NCBI GenBank assembly: GCA_026261815.1
Contig: JAMPIT010000493.1
Span: 7,891,501-7,955,500, forward strand
DNA: 64,000 nucleotides
Direction: 5' to 3'
Source of the DNA: Monarcha castaneiventris obscurior
Lineage: Eukaryota; Chordata; Aves; Passeriformes; Monarchidae
In this document: positions 1 to 13,629 of the stretch, one piece after another
Layout: the number at the start of each line of letters is the position of its first letter
Numbering within the stretch: the stretch's first letter is position 1
The notes under the pieces: generated by a model
Seen by the model: the letters and a program-made list of their open reading frames with translations, nothing else
Told to the model about the DNA's origin: nothing
The model's database searches: none
Program-made: the position numbers and the translations under genes

Positions 1-900
1 GAAGACTGAACTAATACCTCACACACCTACTCCTACTAACGACCTTACTAATACTCTACTCGTTTGGTCATGTCACTGCTCTGGCTTCTTCCTGCTGAGG
101 TAACCTGTTAAGTATTATCATGTGGGTAGTCAGAGATGAGGATCCAGCTATGGATCAGAGCCCCAGCACGGGATGAGAAGATCACCTGTGCTTCACAGAG
201 TTCATCATGTGGCTTCTACACGGCCCAAGAGATTCTCTCTTGGCAGTTGCACAGAGCTGGGGTGTAACCATGTCTGGAGTGGTCCCATCCTGAGAGAGCT
301 CAGAGCTTGGGCCTCGTTAATTCAAACCTGGGGCATGGAAATGATTTTTTTTTTTTTTTCCACTGAAGGCCTTGGAAGTGCAATGTGGTTCTCAAAACTT
401 TCCTTCCATAAAATGTGACCTCTCACACGCTGTATGTGGGGGCTCACTTCTCCTTCCTCCCAAAGTGTCTTAAGTGCCAGGTTCTTCCAGGTGGAGATTT
501 CCAATGCTTCCTGCAGTGCTTCACTGCTGTCCCAATGTCTCTTCAACAGGGAGCAGAGGAGTCCTGGGATCAGGACCTGGGATCCATCCCTTCCTCAGCC
601 AGGGCTGTGCCTGTTCCCTGTGCCATCAGCTGTTTAACACAAAACTAGCAAATGTTAGACACCAACCTCCTTCACAGCAGGCAGAGCACAAGAGAAAGCA
701 TTGATTCAGTGCTTCCCTGCTAGTTCAAAAGAAAATTTGAAACAATTTAAGTCTAAACTGCACTTACTACAAAACATGGGCACAATGTATCTATGGATTT
801 TATGGCTTTATATTGCACTGAAACAGTTAAAAAGTTACTTTGTAATGGTTATGTAAATTCGCACACACCCCGCAGACATTCCAGGTGTCCTGATTCCTGC

Positions 901-943
<43 letters not shown>

Positions 944-3785
944 TCAGCATTTGTAATTGAAGGTCACGCTATTAAAGTTCCAATCTGTTACAAATTCACA
1001 TAGCCGGGTCATTATCCTTTTCTCAAACCATGTATATAAAGCAAATGGCTGATGGTTTGCAAATACTGCAACATTACCTGGCCACTGCTAAACTGAACAG
1101 AAAAATATAAAGCTACTTTTCACATACTTATTTCTAGATTTTTCCTAACATGATGATTATTCATTTCTAGGGTCTTGCAGTGCACTTTGGATGCAACATT
1201 CAATAATTCTGATATAATTTGACCAAAGTATTTAAAGTTATATTAAACAGAGAATTCTTTCTATGTGATCTTTTTCTAATGGATAACTAGTGTGTCAGAC
1301 ATTAATTGAAATGCCAATATTTTAAAAAAACCCGTTGGGATTAAATACAGTATTTCATTGTTCAGTAGTTATATGAACATTTTAATGCTTTCATTAAAAG
1401 TGGCTTTTAAAGGTCGTGAAGTGTACTTGGTTTCAAACTGCTTTTCAGAAAGCAATTTGCTGAACTATAAGTTTTTCTAAGATTTTTGGACACGCTGCTC
1501 ACCTTTCAGTGAAAATACTGTGGTATATTGCAAGTGTTAGAGCATTAACTGCCAGTGTGTGTATTTGGGTGACCATATAAAATGTACTGTCTGCAGGATG
1601 GTTGCTACTGCTGTGCATTTTTCTTTAATATGTGCCATATTTTATTTTATTTATTTATTTTTAAACAACCAACATGACTTGAGCATTTTTACAAATACAT
1701 CCAAAATACATTGGTGACACATGGGACAGTCCTATAGAGTAGGTGTGTATTTAACAGGGTGGGAGAAGAGGGCCTCCAGCTCCCATCAGTCTGGCAGGCA
1801 GGGCTGTGTCCCAGTTAGATCAGGCCCGGGTCCTCTCGTGACTAAAGTGGGGAGAACAAGCTGGGCCAGGCTGTTCTTGGACACACAGAGGTACCAGAAT
1901 GCCAGCTGCTCTCCCTCCCTTCTCTCTTTCTACCAATGGTTGTGCCTTGGGTGTTCCACAGGTGTTTGTGTCCCATCCTATCTCCCACCTCTGTCGGGAA
2001 ATGAGGATTTTCACTCCCTCTCTTCCCCTCCACTGAGTAGAACTGCCAGGCAGGATTTAAGCTGAGCGGCTCCATGAGGGACCAGTGCAAGATCTGCAGT
2101 GAGCAGATGAAGGGAAGCCTGGCAGAGCACCAGGAGCTGCAGCAGTGTTGGGGACCAAAGATGCTGACAGTCCCTGATGTGCTACTTTCCCAGCCAAGGA
2201 ATCCCACTGGAATGTTATGATCCAGGGGTTCTTGAGCCAGCACTGTCCCCCAAATTCTCAATATATTCTCAGATTAACAGAACCGATGTCTCACTGATCC
2301 TCCTTTCTGTTTCAGGAGCCAAGAGTTTCCAGTAAATTGTGTCTTTATGCAGTTCCATTTCAGGAGGCTTCATTCTGCGCAGGGCTGATCCTGTGAGAGG
2401 GACAAGCAAAGATCATCAGTGCTGCTGACAAGAGCCCCGTGTTCCACTGCAGGCTGATATCACTGAACAACACATCCTTTCAGGATGAGGTAGCTCTCTG
2501 GGATCCGCAGGGACGGGAGTGCCTTGCATCACCCTGCAGATCATTTTGGATGACAGCCTTGCTGTTGGACTTGGGAATTCCATCCAGCCTTCTTCAGCCA
2601 GAGCTTCACAGCTGAGCCACCCTCTAAAGGAGTGGAGGAAATTGTACAGAGAAGGGGCAAGGTCAGGTAACTTTAGGACACCAACAGGGTTGTTGAAGAA
2701 TCCATAAGGAGAAAATAATATAATAGTTGGTATCATTATGATATAATAGTGATATTGGTATCAAATGAGTGAAACTCTTGATGAAGTATTTAGAAATACT
2801 AAAATTTCTTCTGTTACACAGCTGCACAAAAAAGGGCTTTGATTTCTTGAATTTACCAAGAGGAAGAAAGAAAAGGTTTGACTTTCACAGATAGCTCTCA
2901 AAGGATTTAGTGGTTTTGGACACTGGAAAATGTGTAGAAACATCTTTAACCAAGTAGTGCTCATCTTCAGAAGAGGATGGTTGTAGTTAATTTTTTAGAG
3001 GTGAGGTCCTCCCCATCTTTAGAAATGGAAGAGTATACTGGAAACTCATTCCTCAGCATGTGGAATGTGTTCAAAGCAAATCAACATTTAAGAATTACAT
3101 TCCATTTCTTTCTGTATATAGATTTAATCATAGTACATTCCTTCAGCAGTAATGAGAGCTGGCTGATATTATATCACATTCTTCCCCAGCTTCTGTAATA
3201 TCAAGAAAGCAAGAGAGCTCTGCCCCTGTTATTAAGCTTTTGTGAGTAAATTAAAACTATTTTCCTGAGACAATTTAAAAAAATAAATATAGTTAAAATT
3301 ATCTGGATTGTGTTTATTATTACTAGTCATCATTTACTAAATTTCCCAGAGCCTGACATGGTTGAATTATAGACACCACCCCAAGAGATCATGGAGTTAA
3401 AGATTAGTTGATCAGTAGAGAATTACACCTCCATTTCCTCTTTCTTTATGATGTATTTCTGCTGTGTGTGCAACTGATAATGCTAAATGCCTATTTTGCC
3501 ACCTAATGGTGTAGTTCTGAGAAATAAAGTATTATAGCAGATTACACCTAGGCAACCCGAAAATTTTTTAAATTCAGCAGGTTCAATTTTATCTAGAAAG
3601 AGATACATTCTAAATATTTATGAAAGTCTGTTCTCTTTCTTATCACATCAGTAATTTTTTTCTTTTTTTGGTAAAAGTTTGTTAATGTGGCCAAAAAAAA
3701 AAACACCAGAAAAATGAAATTGTGAAGAATGATGACTGTTTCTACCAGCAGATTTGTCTGCCTCTGTGTTAATTTGCCTGGTAAC
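1..3785. other. Intergenic sequence, distal end downstream of KPNA2
   Basis: There is no recognisable coding exon. A T15 run lies at 345-359. The 940-1700 stretch is AT-rich and 3'-UTR-like, with clustered minus-strand AATAAA hexamers around 1643-1664, but no coding sequence can be attached to it. Confidence 0.5.
904..934. repeat. Poly(A) run of 31
   Basis: Thirty-one consecutive A residues follow ATT. No target-site duplication or retrogene body is evident upstream. It may be a retroposon tail or simple homopolymer expansion. Confidence 0.95.
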
Positions 3786-4016
3786 TCATTCCCTTTCAAA
3801 GCATTCATCAATATCTTTGCTTGCAAAGGGCATTGTTCTCCTGGTCTGCCTCTTTGGCACAGGTTTTTCTTCTAAACCTTCCCTAAGCCAATCATAACTT
3901 CTTACTGTAGCTAAAGTACTTCCTGAATTCATTGCATTTCCATCACATTTTTTGTCCTGTTTCTGAATGGAATTCTGTCCTCCATAATGATTTCTGTTAC
4001 CTTCCCTGCTGCTCTT
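3786..4016 (-). other. Unrecognised exon-like open frame (77 codons), possible terminal exon
   Basis: On minus, a good acceptor (TTTTTTGCTTTTGTACAG) precedes an open frame starting KSSREGNRNHYGGQNSIQKQ and ending MPFASKDIDECFERE before TGA (3786-3788). The composition is protein-like (acidic/basic balance, few hydrophobic runs), unlike its neighbours. A minus-strand AATAAA occurs about 470 nt downstream (3313-3318). I do not recognise the peptide and see no upstream exons, so this could be chance, a pseudogene relic or the last exon of an unannotated gene. Confidence 0.2.
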
Positions 4017-7000
4017 CTGTACAAAAGCAAAAAACCCTACTGCAGTCATGTATAAAATGCTTCTGCATTTCAGGAATGAAGATGAGGAACAGAAAATTTC
4101 ACTTTGTACAAGATCCCTTTTTTCCCTTTGCAGATGATGAAAATTGTCAGACTGAAGGATTATTTGTGTTGCTGATGAATGGAACAACCTACATTAAAGC
4201 ATTGAGATGCATATGCTTAAATGTCTGGTTTTACTCTGTCACTGTTGCTGCTCAGAGACAAAGAGAGTTAACCCAGCAGTGCAGGACAAACCTATTGGAG
4301 TTCTGGGATGAAGAAACATGTCTAGACAGGGGCTCTGGTTCCCACTAAGGCTCCCTTTGGCATGCAGATACAATGTTTATGCAAGAGGTCAAGATTCAAT
4401 CAATTTCTCAAGCTGGAGCTGGAGATGAAGCTTTTCAGGAGAAGAAACTAGGAAGGAAATCTCCACCCATGCGCTGGCTACTGCAAAAGGGGACAGCAGC
4501 TTGGAGCAGAGACACTGTGGCCCTCTGAGACAGGATGTGTCTTGGGGAAATGATGTGTCTCTGAAGGGAAATGACTGCAGCTGTGGCTACAAAAAAATTG
4601 CATGAGGTTCCATATCACAGGATTTTCCAGTGGTTAGTCACTAAGATAACTTTTAAGTCCATCCATCCAGAACAGATTAGTAACTGATGCACAGATATTC
4701 CATGCAGCTCTTTAGCCATGTTATTTCCTCATCCTGTCCTGTAGGACAGCACTATCCTAATATGACTTTAGCAGAAGAAGAAAAGGAAGATTTTAGAGAC
4801 AGACACTGAACTTGGAATAACTAGATGTGTCACAATTTTTTACTAGACAAAGTCTGAAATCCACTTTTTGAGAGGAGTAAATCTGTCATGAGAAACCATG
4901 TCCTGGTGCCTTGGCAGAAGGCTGGAGGTGACACCAAAGTGCCAGCCCAGCCCCTTGTCTAGCTCATGTCACAACTGTTCTCTGCTGCAGGATGTGTCTC
5001 ACAGCCCAGAACCCAGTGGCAGGTGCTGCACAGCATTTTAACAGCCCAGCACACAGGGCAGAACCAAGCTTCAGTCTGCAAGCGCAGTGATGTATCTTAG
5101 GCTTAAAACACATTTCCTGACTTGTCTTACATCCAAAATTGATGAGACTTGAAGTACAAAATCAGCCTCCAAAAGGTCTCTGTCTGAAAAATTTTCCTTT
5201 ATTCTTCCATTATTTCCACTTATTTATCTATAGAACACTATCAATAATACAATTTCTTTACCTGACTCTTGGATGATTGGCTTTGTCAAGTGCTTTGAAT
5301 GCTACATGCTAAATACTCCAACTGAAATTACTGAGATTTCCTAAAGAACCATGTTCCCTTGTGCAACTACTGTGTGCAACATGTTGTGTTGTAAATGAAG
5401 CAACTGTAGAATTTCATCTTTAGATTTCCTTGGCTGATACAAAATATTTTCCTAGAAGACCTTACAGAAGAAGACAGTTGAAAACTGTCTCCTCTGTGTG
5501 ATGTGTCTAGAATTCAGCTTACTACTGTGCTACAACATCTGTCTGCAGATAGTGTCTGATTCAACTTGACACGGTGTGTATTGTCTCAGTGGGACAGAGC
5601 TCAGATAAATGAAGTGCTTTGGGGAAGAATCTCAGCCCAAACAAATATTTAAAGAGTTGATATACAGCACTGTTTTAACCAAGCCACATTATTTAGCCAC
5701 TAAAGGAATATCAAACCTTCTCCAATCTTCTTATTCACTGTGACCCAGCATCAATTTGAAATAATGATTTTGTCATCTGGAAAGGGTGAGCTGTAAAATC
5801 TCCTATATTGCAAATCTCTGGGTTTTAATTACAGTGGTGATGCTGAGAGCAGGGTACCACTGCTGGGGATGCCAGAAGCTGACTCAGTCCTGCTGCTATA
5901 AACTCAACCCTTAGCCACTGTTGATCAGCAGTGATACACTGGCAGGTGTTTGCCTTGTTAAATCAGTCCTTGGTCTGCCCAGTTAGCACCCAGCTTGCAC
6001 CACAACCTCTCCTTAATGCTTTGGAAGAAGTAACAAATGTTCTATGATGCACCTTCCATCCATGCAGTCATGGCAAGCAGAGAAGCTTTCCTGGCTCCCC
6101 AAAAGCCCTGCAACATTGTCTAATAAGCCTTAATACTTTGGCATAATTAGTCTCTTCTCACTGGCCATCATGACTTATCCAAACATCCAGAGATTAATGT
6201 TCCAAGCTTTACAGAATTCCATGTGTCAGGGATTATGATGAGGTTTAAGATGAGCAATTTATCCCATTCTAACCTGTTGCAGGAACTGTGGCTATTAGAG
6301 ACAAATGCAGCTACAGACAGGCAAGAGGCTGGCAGCAGATTCCTCTCGTGTTGGCAGGGAGAGCATCTTGGGGCAGTGTAAGCCACTTAAAACAGCTCCC
6401 ACTTTGTAGTTCTGATTTTCTCTGTTTCTTCAAGCAAGTGGGAGTTTTCCTATGTGTCTCACTCAAGTTACTTCCAAGTAACTCCATAGCTTTCCATTCA
6501 AGAGACAAGATTAATTCCAGGAAATGTATCAAATTATAACAATACTGTATACTCCTGCAGGTAGCTGAATCTGTAAGGTTCAAACCCAAAAATAGCTCAC
6601 AAAGCTTTAACCCCATGGGATGATTATTTTCTGCCATGGGGAAGCAGGCAGTGAGAGTCAGATGAGCTGTCTCAGACTGCACAAACCACATCTACTCACA
6701 GTTCTGGAAACTGCTGAAAGGAGCCCAGGCTGTCCAACTTTGGAAATGCTCTCCTTTGTCTTATGTGAAGTCTGGAGATATTTATAAACATGCTACATGA
6801 AAACTAAATCCATAAATAAGCTTAATCATGACACAAAAGCATTTGCATGTTCAATAAACTCAACAATCCCTCTTTTTTAGAAGAAATCTTATTCCTAAAA
6901 CACTCTGAACTGCAGAAATACCTAACCTATCCACAGGCTGTATTGGCTTCCTTTGTGCTTTCTTTTAACAGTATCACCCACAAGTCCACTGTGAAATCAA

Positions 7001-10000
7001 TTTGAGAGGATTTAAGATTAAGTTATCTCTAAAAATACCTCTAAAATATTTCATTTTAAAAGTTACAAAGCAAAGTTTTATGCCAGATAAGAAGAGCACA
7101 GATATTTAAGTAGGTTAGTGGGTCTAGTGAAGTGCTAAAAGTAACCTAAAGCAAAATCTGTCACCATGTGTCTTGAATCATTCCTTCATTCCACTCTTGA
7201 AACCCTTTAAAATAGAACTGGAAGAAAGGTGGTTTTCTCCTTTTCTTTTTAGCACTAGAATTCAGGGGCAACATGTCTAATTAGGCAATGTGTCTAATGA
7301 AAGATGCAGTCAGATATAATGACCCTGCAAGCAGGCACATTCAGCCCCTCTGTGCACAAGTACTCATTCTCTGACTGCAAAATTCGGGTTTTTTGAGCAA
7401 ATGTCATCTCTCATTTGTTCTGCAAAGCATTGCACAGTTTGGTTGCTACAAATTTAACAAACATTTGGATTATGTTGCTGGAAAGATATTATGTTCCAAT
7501 TTGGGTCTAATACACAGAGGGCTGGCTATGAGGGAGTAAGTTTTCCCTTTAGTTAGAATGGTTTTTGTTGGTTTTTCGGGTTTTTTAATGCCATGTTTAT
7601 TCCAGGGTTGCTTTTTTCAGTTTGTAACTACAGCACACTGAACTCTGTTGACAGCTGCAAATCCACTGTGCAATACAGCAGATCAAATTTTGTGTTCTGC
7701 AGCAGCATAGGAGATCTGCATGTGCTCTTGGTTGTACTGAACAGAAAAGTTTTTAAAGACTGTTTGGATGAAAGCTGCAGGAGTGGGCTAATCTGATTTT
7801 TAAAGCAATTTCTAGTATCATTTGCTATTAAAATTGGGTTTATTAAAAATTATTAGGTCCCCATTGTCAGTCTCCCTCAATCCCCTCTGTTTTTCCTTTC
7901 CAACTTAGTTTACATCTTGCAGAGTTGTTACCACTCTCCCTCTGTTTACATTTTCCTTTCCTAATCCCTCTCTGGCCCCAGACTGCAGGTGTTGATACAC
8001 ACTTAAGTACAGATGGGGTAATAGCTTCAGTTTAAGGAACTACATAAAACAGTATTTGTACACAGAAGAAAAATTCTTGCTCAATTCAAGTCAAGTTTGC
8101 AAAGCAGTTCTTCAGAAGTGGAATGTGGCTGTCCTGCCTGTCCCATCCCCCTGCTCCTATTTCCCTATGTTGGTAATGTTCTCTCTCTTGTAAGTTATAT
8201 GAACTGCAGCAATGGGGTTTTTTTAGCCATTAGGGGAAAGGAAATGACAAATGGAGAGAATTCAAGTCCCTCCTCATTCCTAGAGAGTCTATCCAGAAAA
8301 TCAGTGTGCTGAGCTCCATCCAAATGTCATTTCCTGCTCAGAATGGGGAAGGGGAGCTGGAGGTAGGTGGAGAGATGGATACGTAACATTAAATTGCTGC
8401 TTCTGATTAACAGCACATTCTGCACAAGATTTCACAGTATTGCTTTGAACAGAACTGAGCTGCTGCAGCCCAAATATGTGTAGCAATCCACTGATGAAAG
8501 AGCTATTTTTACATCTGTTTCATATAGTGGGTAAAAATGAAGTGATTGGGATGGTGGAAATGTGCTTTGGAGATTACTGAAGATTTTCTGATAACTTTGT
8601 ACCTCCAATCTTCCATATGCCCACAGAATATTATTAATACTCCTGGTAGTACAACTATTTTACCCCTGTGAAGCTGCACACAAAGCAATCTGTTACAGAG
8701 AAAAAATTAGGCAGCTTTCCACTATTTTACATATATAAATATATATATGTATGACCCAATTATTTATATATTTAAAAATAAATCAGACTTCCACAAGATG
8801 ACTCCATAATTTTCACTTCACATTGCAATGCAAATTGAGAGAGATATGAAATAAAGGAGGATGATTCCTCATCACACTGCCTCTTTCGTTGAACTCAGGT
8901 GTGATCCAAACTCCCCCACAGTGAAGTCAGTGCCATTGATTTTGCTTTCAGTGTGTCAGTCAATTGAAACTGTTCCTGATACATGATTTACACATCACTT
9001 CTGGAGCTGGTCATTATTTAATTTAAACGATCAGCACAACATTATAATGTGGTCAACCAAGATGTGCTTGGTAAGAATTAACAGGATTTTTCTTCATCCT
9101 GCTTTATTTTTCCTCTCCCCTCCTCATCCCTATAAATCCCAACTTCACTTCCCTCCCACTAATGACACTCCCTAGGGCAGTGGGTGAACTGCAACCTGGA
9201 AAGAGGCCATGGCTCTTCCACGAAGTCTTCTGGCTTCTGCGGAAGAGCGTCCATTTCCTGGAGCCAGTCTGAGACAGACAGTGCTCTGCAGTCAGAAACA
9301 GGACTGGAATCCAGTGACCCTTAATCCATAGGAAGTGCTACGAAACTCACAGCAAATCAATTCTCCCTCAGCTGTCCACAGGCTGAGTTTCTGCCCGCCT
9401 CGTGTCAGTGCCATTCCCCAGATCAGTGAGAAGGAAGTGTTTTACAAACACAATGGACAACTTTGCACACTAGGAGCTGGAGTGTTCTTGTGAATGGTTT
9501 TCCCTGAAATTTCCAGTTTCAGGGGCTGCACCCCTCCCAGCGTAAGGAGGGGGTTCCCTAACTCCCTCTTAGCTTTTTTTCCTAATGTTCCTCTGAAGGC
9601 CAAAGGGTTAATGTGTTTCCTGTTAGGTTTTTAGTGAAAGTCCCAACATTTTCCTCTATAGGTCAAATATAACTAGACACAATTAACCTTCATTAATTAC
9701 TTCTGTTTTGACTAACAGTGCCTCTTCCCCAGTTTTACACACTTTCCAAAGTTTAGACCTATTCTTAAATCTACACCATACCTTATCACAAAAGAGCTTC
9801 AATACTTCTGGGATAATCCTATATTCAGCAAAAGGATAACTGTGACCAGAGGTGCCATGGGTTAATTACAGGGACAGACATCAGGATTCCCAGGCTCCAG
9901 GTGAATTCTGCCAACAACTTTCTGAATGTCTGTGGATAACTTTCTTGTGTCTCAGTTTGCTCTGCTGTAAAATAGATCAGGAAACAGAAGAGATCTGTGA

Positions 10001-11231
10001 AATATTGTTGGGTAGTGAATTCCTTTTCCTGCAGAACTACAGATGCTTCTTGCTGCTGATACACCACTGTGTTTCTGTGCAATTTAAATCACTCTGGATA
10101 GAGCAGCAGGAAGAAGCTTTGCTTAAGAATATTTCTATCTAATTCACAGGAAGAGAAAAAAATAGATTCTTACTGATTTAACCATTTCTAACTTTCCCAC
10201 AGTTTAAACTGTTCTTCCTGCAGGGGAAAGTGAACAGATGTGCTACTGAACTGCAGAACTGCAAAGTCCCTGCTCTCCTTCCAGAGCCTGGCACCTTCAG
10301 GAACAGCAAATGGAACAATCAGCCAGGCAGCATTTGCTGCCATCAGAATTTCAGAGGCAGTTACGCTTGCTGAGATGTCAGACTGCAATCTTGCCATCAC
10401 TCCACAGATAAAACAACATTAGCAACAACTGCATTCCAAGCCAGTTGATGTCAGCAGGGGTCTGTTACTGTTGCTCTCAGCACAGAGGAGCTGGCAGACT
10501 GACATGCAGGCCATCAGACATTGATTCTTGTCCTGAATGAGGCATTTGACAAATAAAGAGGATGAGCTATTAAATCTGACTGGGCCACACACACAAAAAA
10601 ATCACCCCCCCAAAACCAAACCCAACAAACTAAAAACCAGAAGCAACAACAATTCTCTTCCTTTTTGCTCCTACCACTTTTTTGAAGCTAGAGACACAGC
10701 CTCATGGGTGACTGTGATCCTAACCTCAGAAATAGTTTGCATTTTCTTAGAATAAGGAGTGACTCACCCCAGTCACTTACTCATAATCGTTGTAGATTGT
10801 TGCTTGTGGACATACATGCTGCCAACAGGACTCACTGATGGATAGGCTGAACACATTTTTCTTGGATAAAAACAAAGTCTCAGTCCCCAGAACGTTAATT
10901 ATTAAGCCACTGCACTGTCAGGCATCTAAAGAAGAATGTGCAGTGTTCTATTATTAACTCAATATATTGGATAAATATGAAATAAGTAATTCAGAAAAAA
11001 AGAGAGATAACACTATTGAGCAACTGTTCTGCATTTACTACATACAGAGACAGAAAAGCCAAATTAATTGAATACACTAAAGAGCAATTAAAGGAGTTCA
11101 GTTTTTAAATAACAGTTCTTTGATACTAAAGGAGCTTTTAAAACGTTGTATCTTATATTCAATATTTAACCTGGTTAAACACATGGGAGTTAGCACATAG
11201 ATATTTCGTGTAACTGCACTGAGTAGCTGTA
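4017..11231. other. Intergenic sequence
   Basis: I see no gene, RNA gene or transposon. There is a TA-rich patch near 8728-8775. Open frames are short and lack splice context or domain signatures. No AMZ2-like sequence, the next gene expected from human synteny, is visible. Confidence 0.5.
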
Positions 11232-11444
11232 AGCTCAGTGTTTTTCCCAGGAAAATGGAGCAGATCGCACCTGAGCTCGGTGTTTTTCCCCAGGAAAATG
11301 GAGCAGATCGCACCTGAGCTCGGTGTTTTTCCCCAGGAAAATGGAGCAGATCGCACCTGAGTTCGGTGTTTTTCCCCAGGAAAATGGAGCAGATCGCACC
11401 TGAGCTCGGTGTTTTCCCCAGGAAAATGGAGCAGATCGCACCTG
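11232..11444. repeat. Five-copy minisatellite, 43-bp unit
   Basis: Copies are at 11232-11273 (42 bp), 11274-11316, 11317-11359, 11360-11402 (43 bp each) and 11403-11444 (42 bp). The unit begins AGCTCGGTGTTTTTCCCCAG and ends AGCAGATCGCACCTG. Copies differ only by a few substitutions and the length of the T or C run. Long minus-strand open frames here (repeats of CDLLHFPG and RSAPFSWG) are by-products of the repeat: 43 is not a multiple of 3, so all frames stay open in turn. Confidence 0.98.
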
Positions 11445-11590
11445 AGCGTTCCCGGCGGGATTGGGAGGTGCCGGCACCGCCCTCTGCCGGCCCCTGCGCT
11501 GCTCCACAGCGGAATAAAACCCGGCATTCTGAGCCCCCAGCTCCTCACGGCACTGCCCGGACAAACCCGACAGCGACTATGGGCAAGTAA
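11445..11590. promoter_or_regulatory. Small GC-rich patch adjoining the minisatellite, possible promoter
   Basis: This is an isolated block of about 150 bp of CpG-containing GC-rich sequence in AT-rich surroundings. On plus it has a TATA-like GGAATAAAACC (11511-11521) followed, about 60 bp on, by ATGGGCAAGTAACG (11579), where ATGGGCAA precedes a donor-like GTAACG. No downstream gene is recognised. A pol II start is only a possibility. Confidence 0.25.
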
Positions 11591-13624
11591 CGATTCGGTT
11601 ATTACAGCTGACTTTGCATAATTGCTTTTAGAGAGGTTAATTCTTTCAGTTCTCCACAGTCACACAGAAAATCATGATTTTTCTAACTGATGCTTTTAGG
11701 TCAAGGGTAGAGGTTTGCCAACAAAGCAAAGGATACAGGAGGCTTCACTGCATGTGTAAAACCACCCTGTTTGGTTGCCTTTTTCCCCAGAAGAGTAAAG
11801 ACTCCAGCATTACAAGGAAAGTGTTTCTCTCCCCTGTGTGCAGGTATGGCAACACCAGACTCTGGTCCCAGGGGAGCTGTGGTGGCCCTGCTCTCACTTT
11901 GGCACTGCCCCCAGCTGCTTCCAGAGGTCCTGGGTGACACCTGCAGCCTCACCCTTCAGCACAGGGGCAGGCAGGGCTGGGAACAGACCACAGATACCAT
12001 TCAGCCTCTTTAAAGACACCCACAGTAAGGCTTAGTACATGCTGCAGCTTTTTTGAAGTTAAAGAAAAACAGCTAAAGTGGTACAGGCCGAAGTATGAAA
12101 GCCATCATTAATCAGTTCAGGATAGTGTGGTTTTTGCAAGCCAGTCTCCTTTGTGACAGGTAAAATCTGCAACCCCTGCTGCTACATCAGTGACAGCAAT
12201 GTGTCACCAATACCATGGTCTGAGCTGGATGCAGGAACTCCCACAGCTTCTAAAGCCCAGCAGGACCTATCACTATGGCAGTGACTCACAGGGATTGCTC
12301 TGCACAAAACAGTATTGTTGCTAACAAGATGTATAGGACTGTAGATGCAGACAAATTATCTGCTGCCCCTTTGTAACACGCTCACCATCAGCAATATCCA
12401 AGACCCAGAGAAGTCCCATGGATGAATGTCATCACCAGCCTCCAGTCATTGGCCAGCAAGTATGGGACAGGGAGCAGCAGACCTGCCCCACACTAACGAA
12501 AGCAAGAGTGACATCATCTACATTAGCCATAATCCATTTAAAATCTTTGTTAGCAGCATACAAGAGTGAATGTTTCATAAAGCACACCTGATCTTCCATG
12601 GATTGCCAAAGAGTTACACCTAAATCCACTTTCCTATGCATCTGCACTTTAAAATAAACTTGGAAAAAACAAAAGGTGACTAATGCAGGAGACAAAACCA
12701 GATTCTTCTATCAGGTTCCCCTAGCAGAATAAGAGTTTTTTTGTTTTGTATTTGTTTAGGTTTTTATTCCCCTCCACCGATAAAGGCAGAAGCAAAGCCA
12801 ATGGGAACCCTGGGAGAATTGCCTACATATCAGAATTTTCCCCCCTAACCTTTTATTTAAAAAGTGACATGCTGTGGGTCTAATTAAGTCATGTTTGTGA
12901 AACATCTAGCCTTGAGCTCTGACCTTTCCTGCACCATCACCAGAGCTAGAGACACTCAGTGAGCTGAGACAACAGTTATCTCAGCACATTTGACTCCTGG
13001 GAGGTTCAAGTTAAATAGCTCAATCCAAGTTTTTCCAAAAAGCTGGAAAACAGAACTACAGTTCTTCATCTCCACTCAATACTCTTTCCCCTCCCAACCC
13101 CACCCTGCACAACCCCCTTGAGGGATGAAATGGGTTCCTGTATGTAATGACTTTAGAAATAAAGGGACAGTTGATTCCAAGACAAGGCCTTCAGTTTTGC
13201 TCTCTAGAGCAGGCAACTGCTTCAAAGCATTTCCTATGCTCTATCCTATGGCTACCTGAACATGCATAGAACTGGTCAACTGCTGTACTTACCTCTCCTC
13301 CAAACTATTACTTACAGTTAAGTAGCACTACTAATCTTTAAATATTTCTCCAAGAGGCTGAAGCTAGTCTAGCTCAGTTATGCACTGGGTAAGATGAACC
13401 AGATTTCTATAGGAAGTATCTGAAGAGAAGCAGCAGTTCCTTGGTCCTGTAATAGAAGGCTGCTGTATGCAGAAATCAGAGCTGGGGGTGACCAAGCTGT
13501 TTTAAACCCACCATCTTCAGCACTGAATCTCTCATGGTTTAGACCTGCATTCATGCCATTATCTACTTTTGACTAAGTTTACTTACCCCATCAGGCAGCT
13601 TTTAAGAGAGCAAGTGACACACAG
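11591..13624. other. Intergenic sequence between the minisatellite and the KPNA2 3' end
   Basis: No supported gene. A polypyrimidine-AG acceptor-like site (TTTTTCCCCAG) at 11781-11791 is the only exon-like signal (see the finding on the GC-rich patch). Confidence 0.45.
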
Positions 13625-13629
13625 TTCAA

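Noticed and set aside
940..1700. Possible 3' UTR of a gene off the left edge
   Set aside because: The stretch is AT-rich with AATAAA clusters, but no coding sequence or splice site could be tied to it, so it is noted only as intergenic.
1..11231. AMZ2, expected next to KPNA2 from human synteny
   Set aside because: I looked for its zinc-metalloprotease motif (HEIGHIFGLRHC) and flanking sequence among the open frames and found nothing similar. It is presumably outside the window.
11098..11564. Overlapping minus-strand frames with CDLLHFPG / RSAPFSWG repeats
   Set aside because: The 43-bp minisatellite shifts frame with every unit, so different frames show the same peptide in turn. No splice or conservation signal supports a protein.
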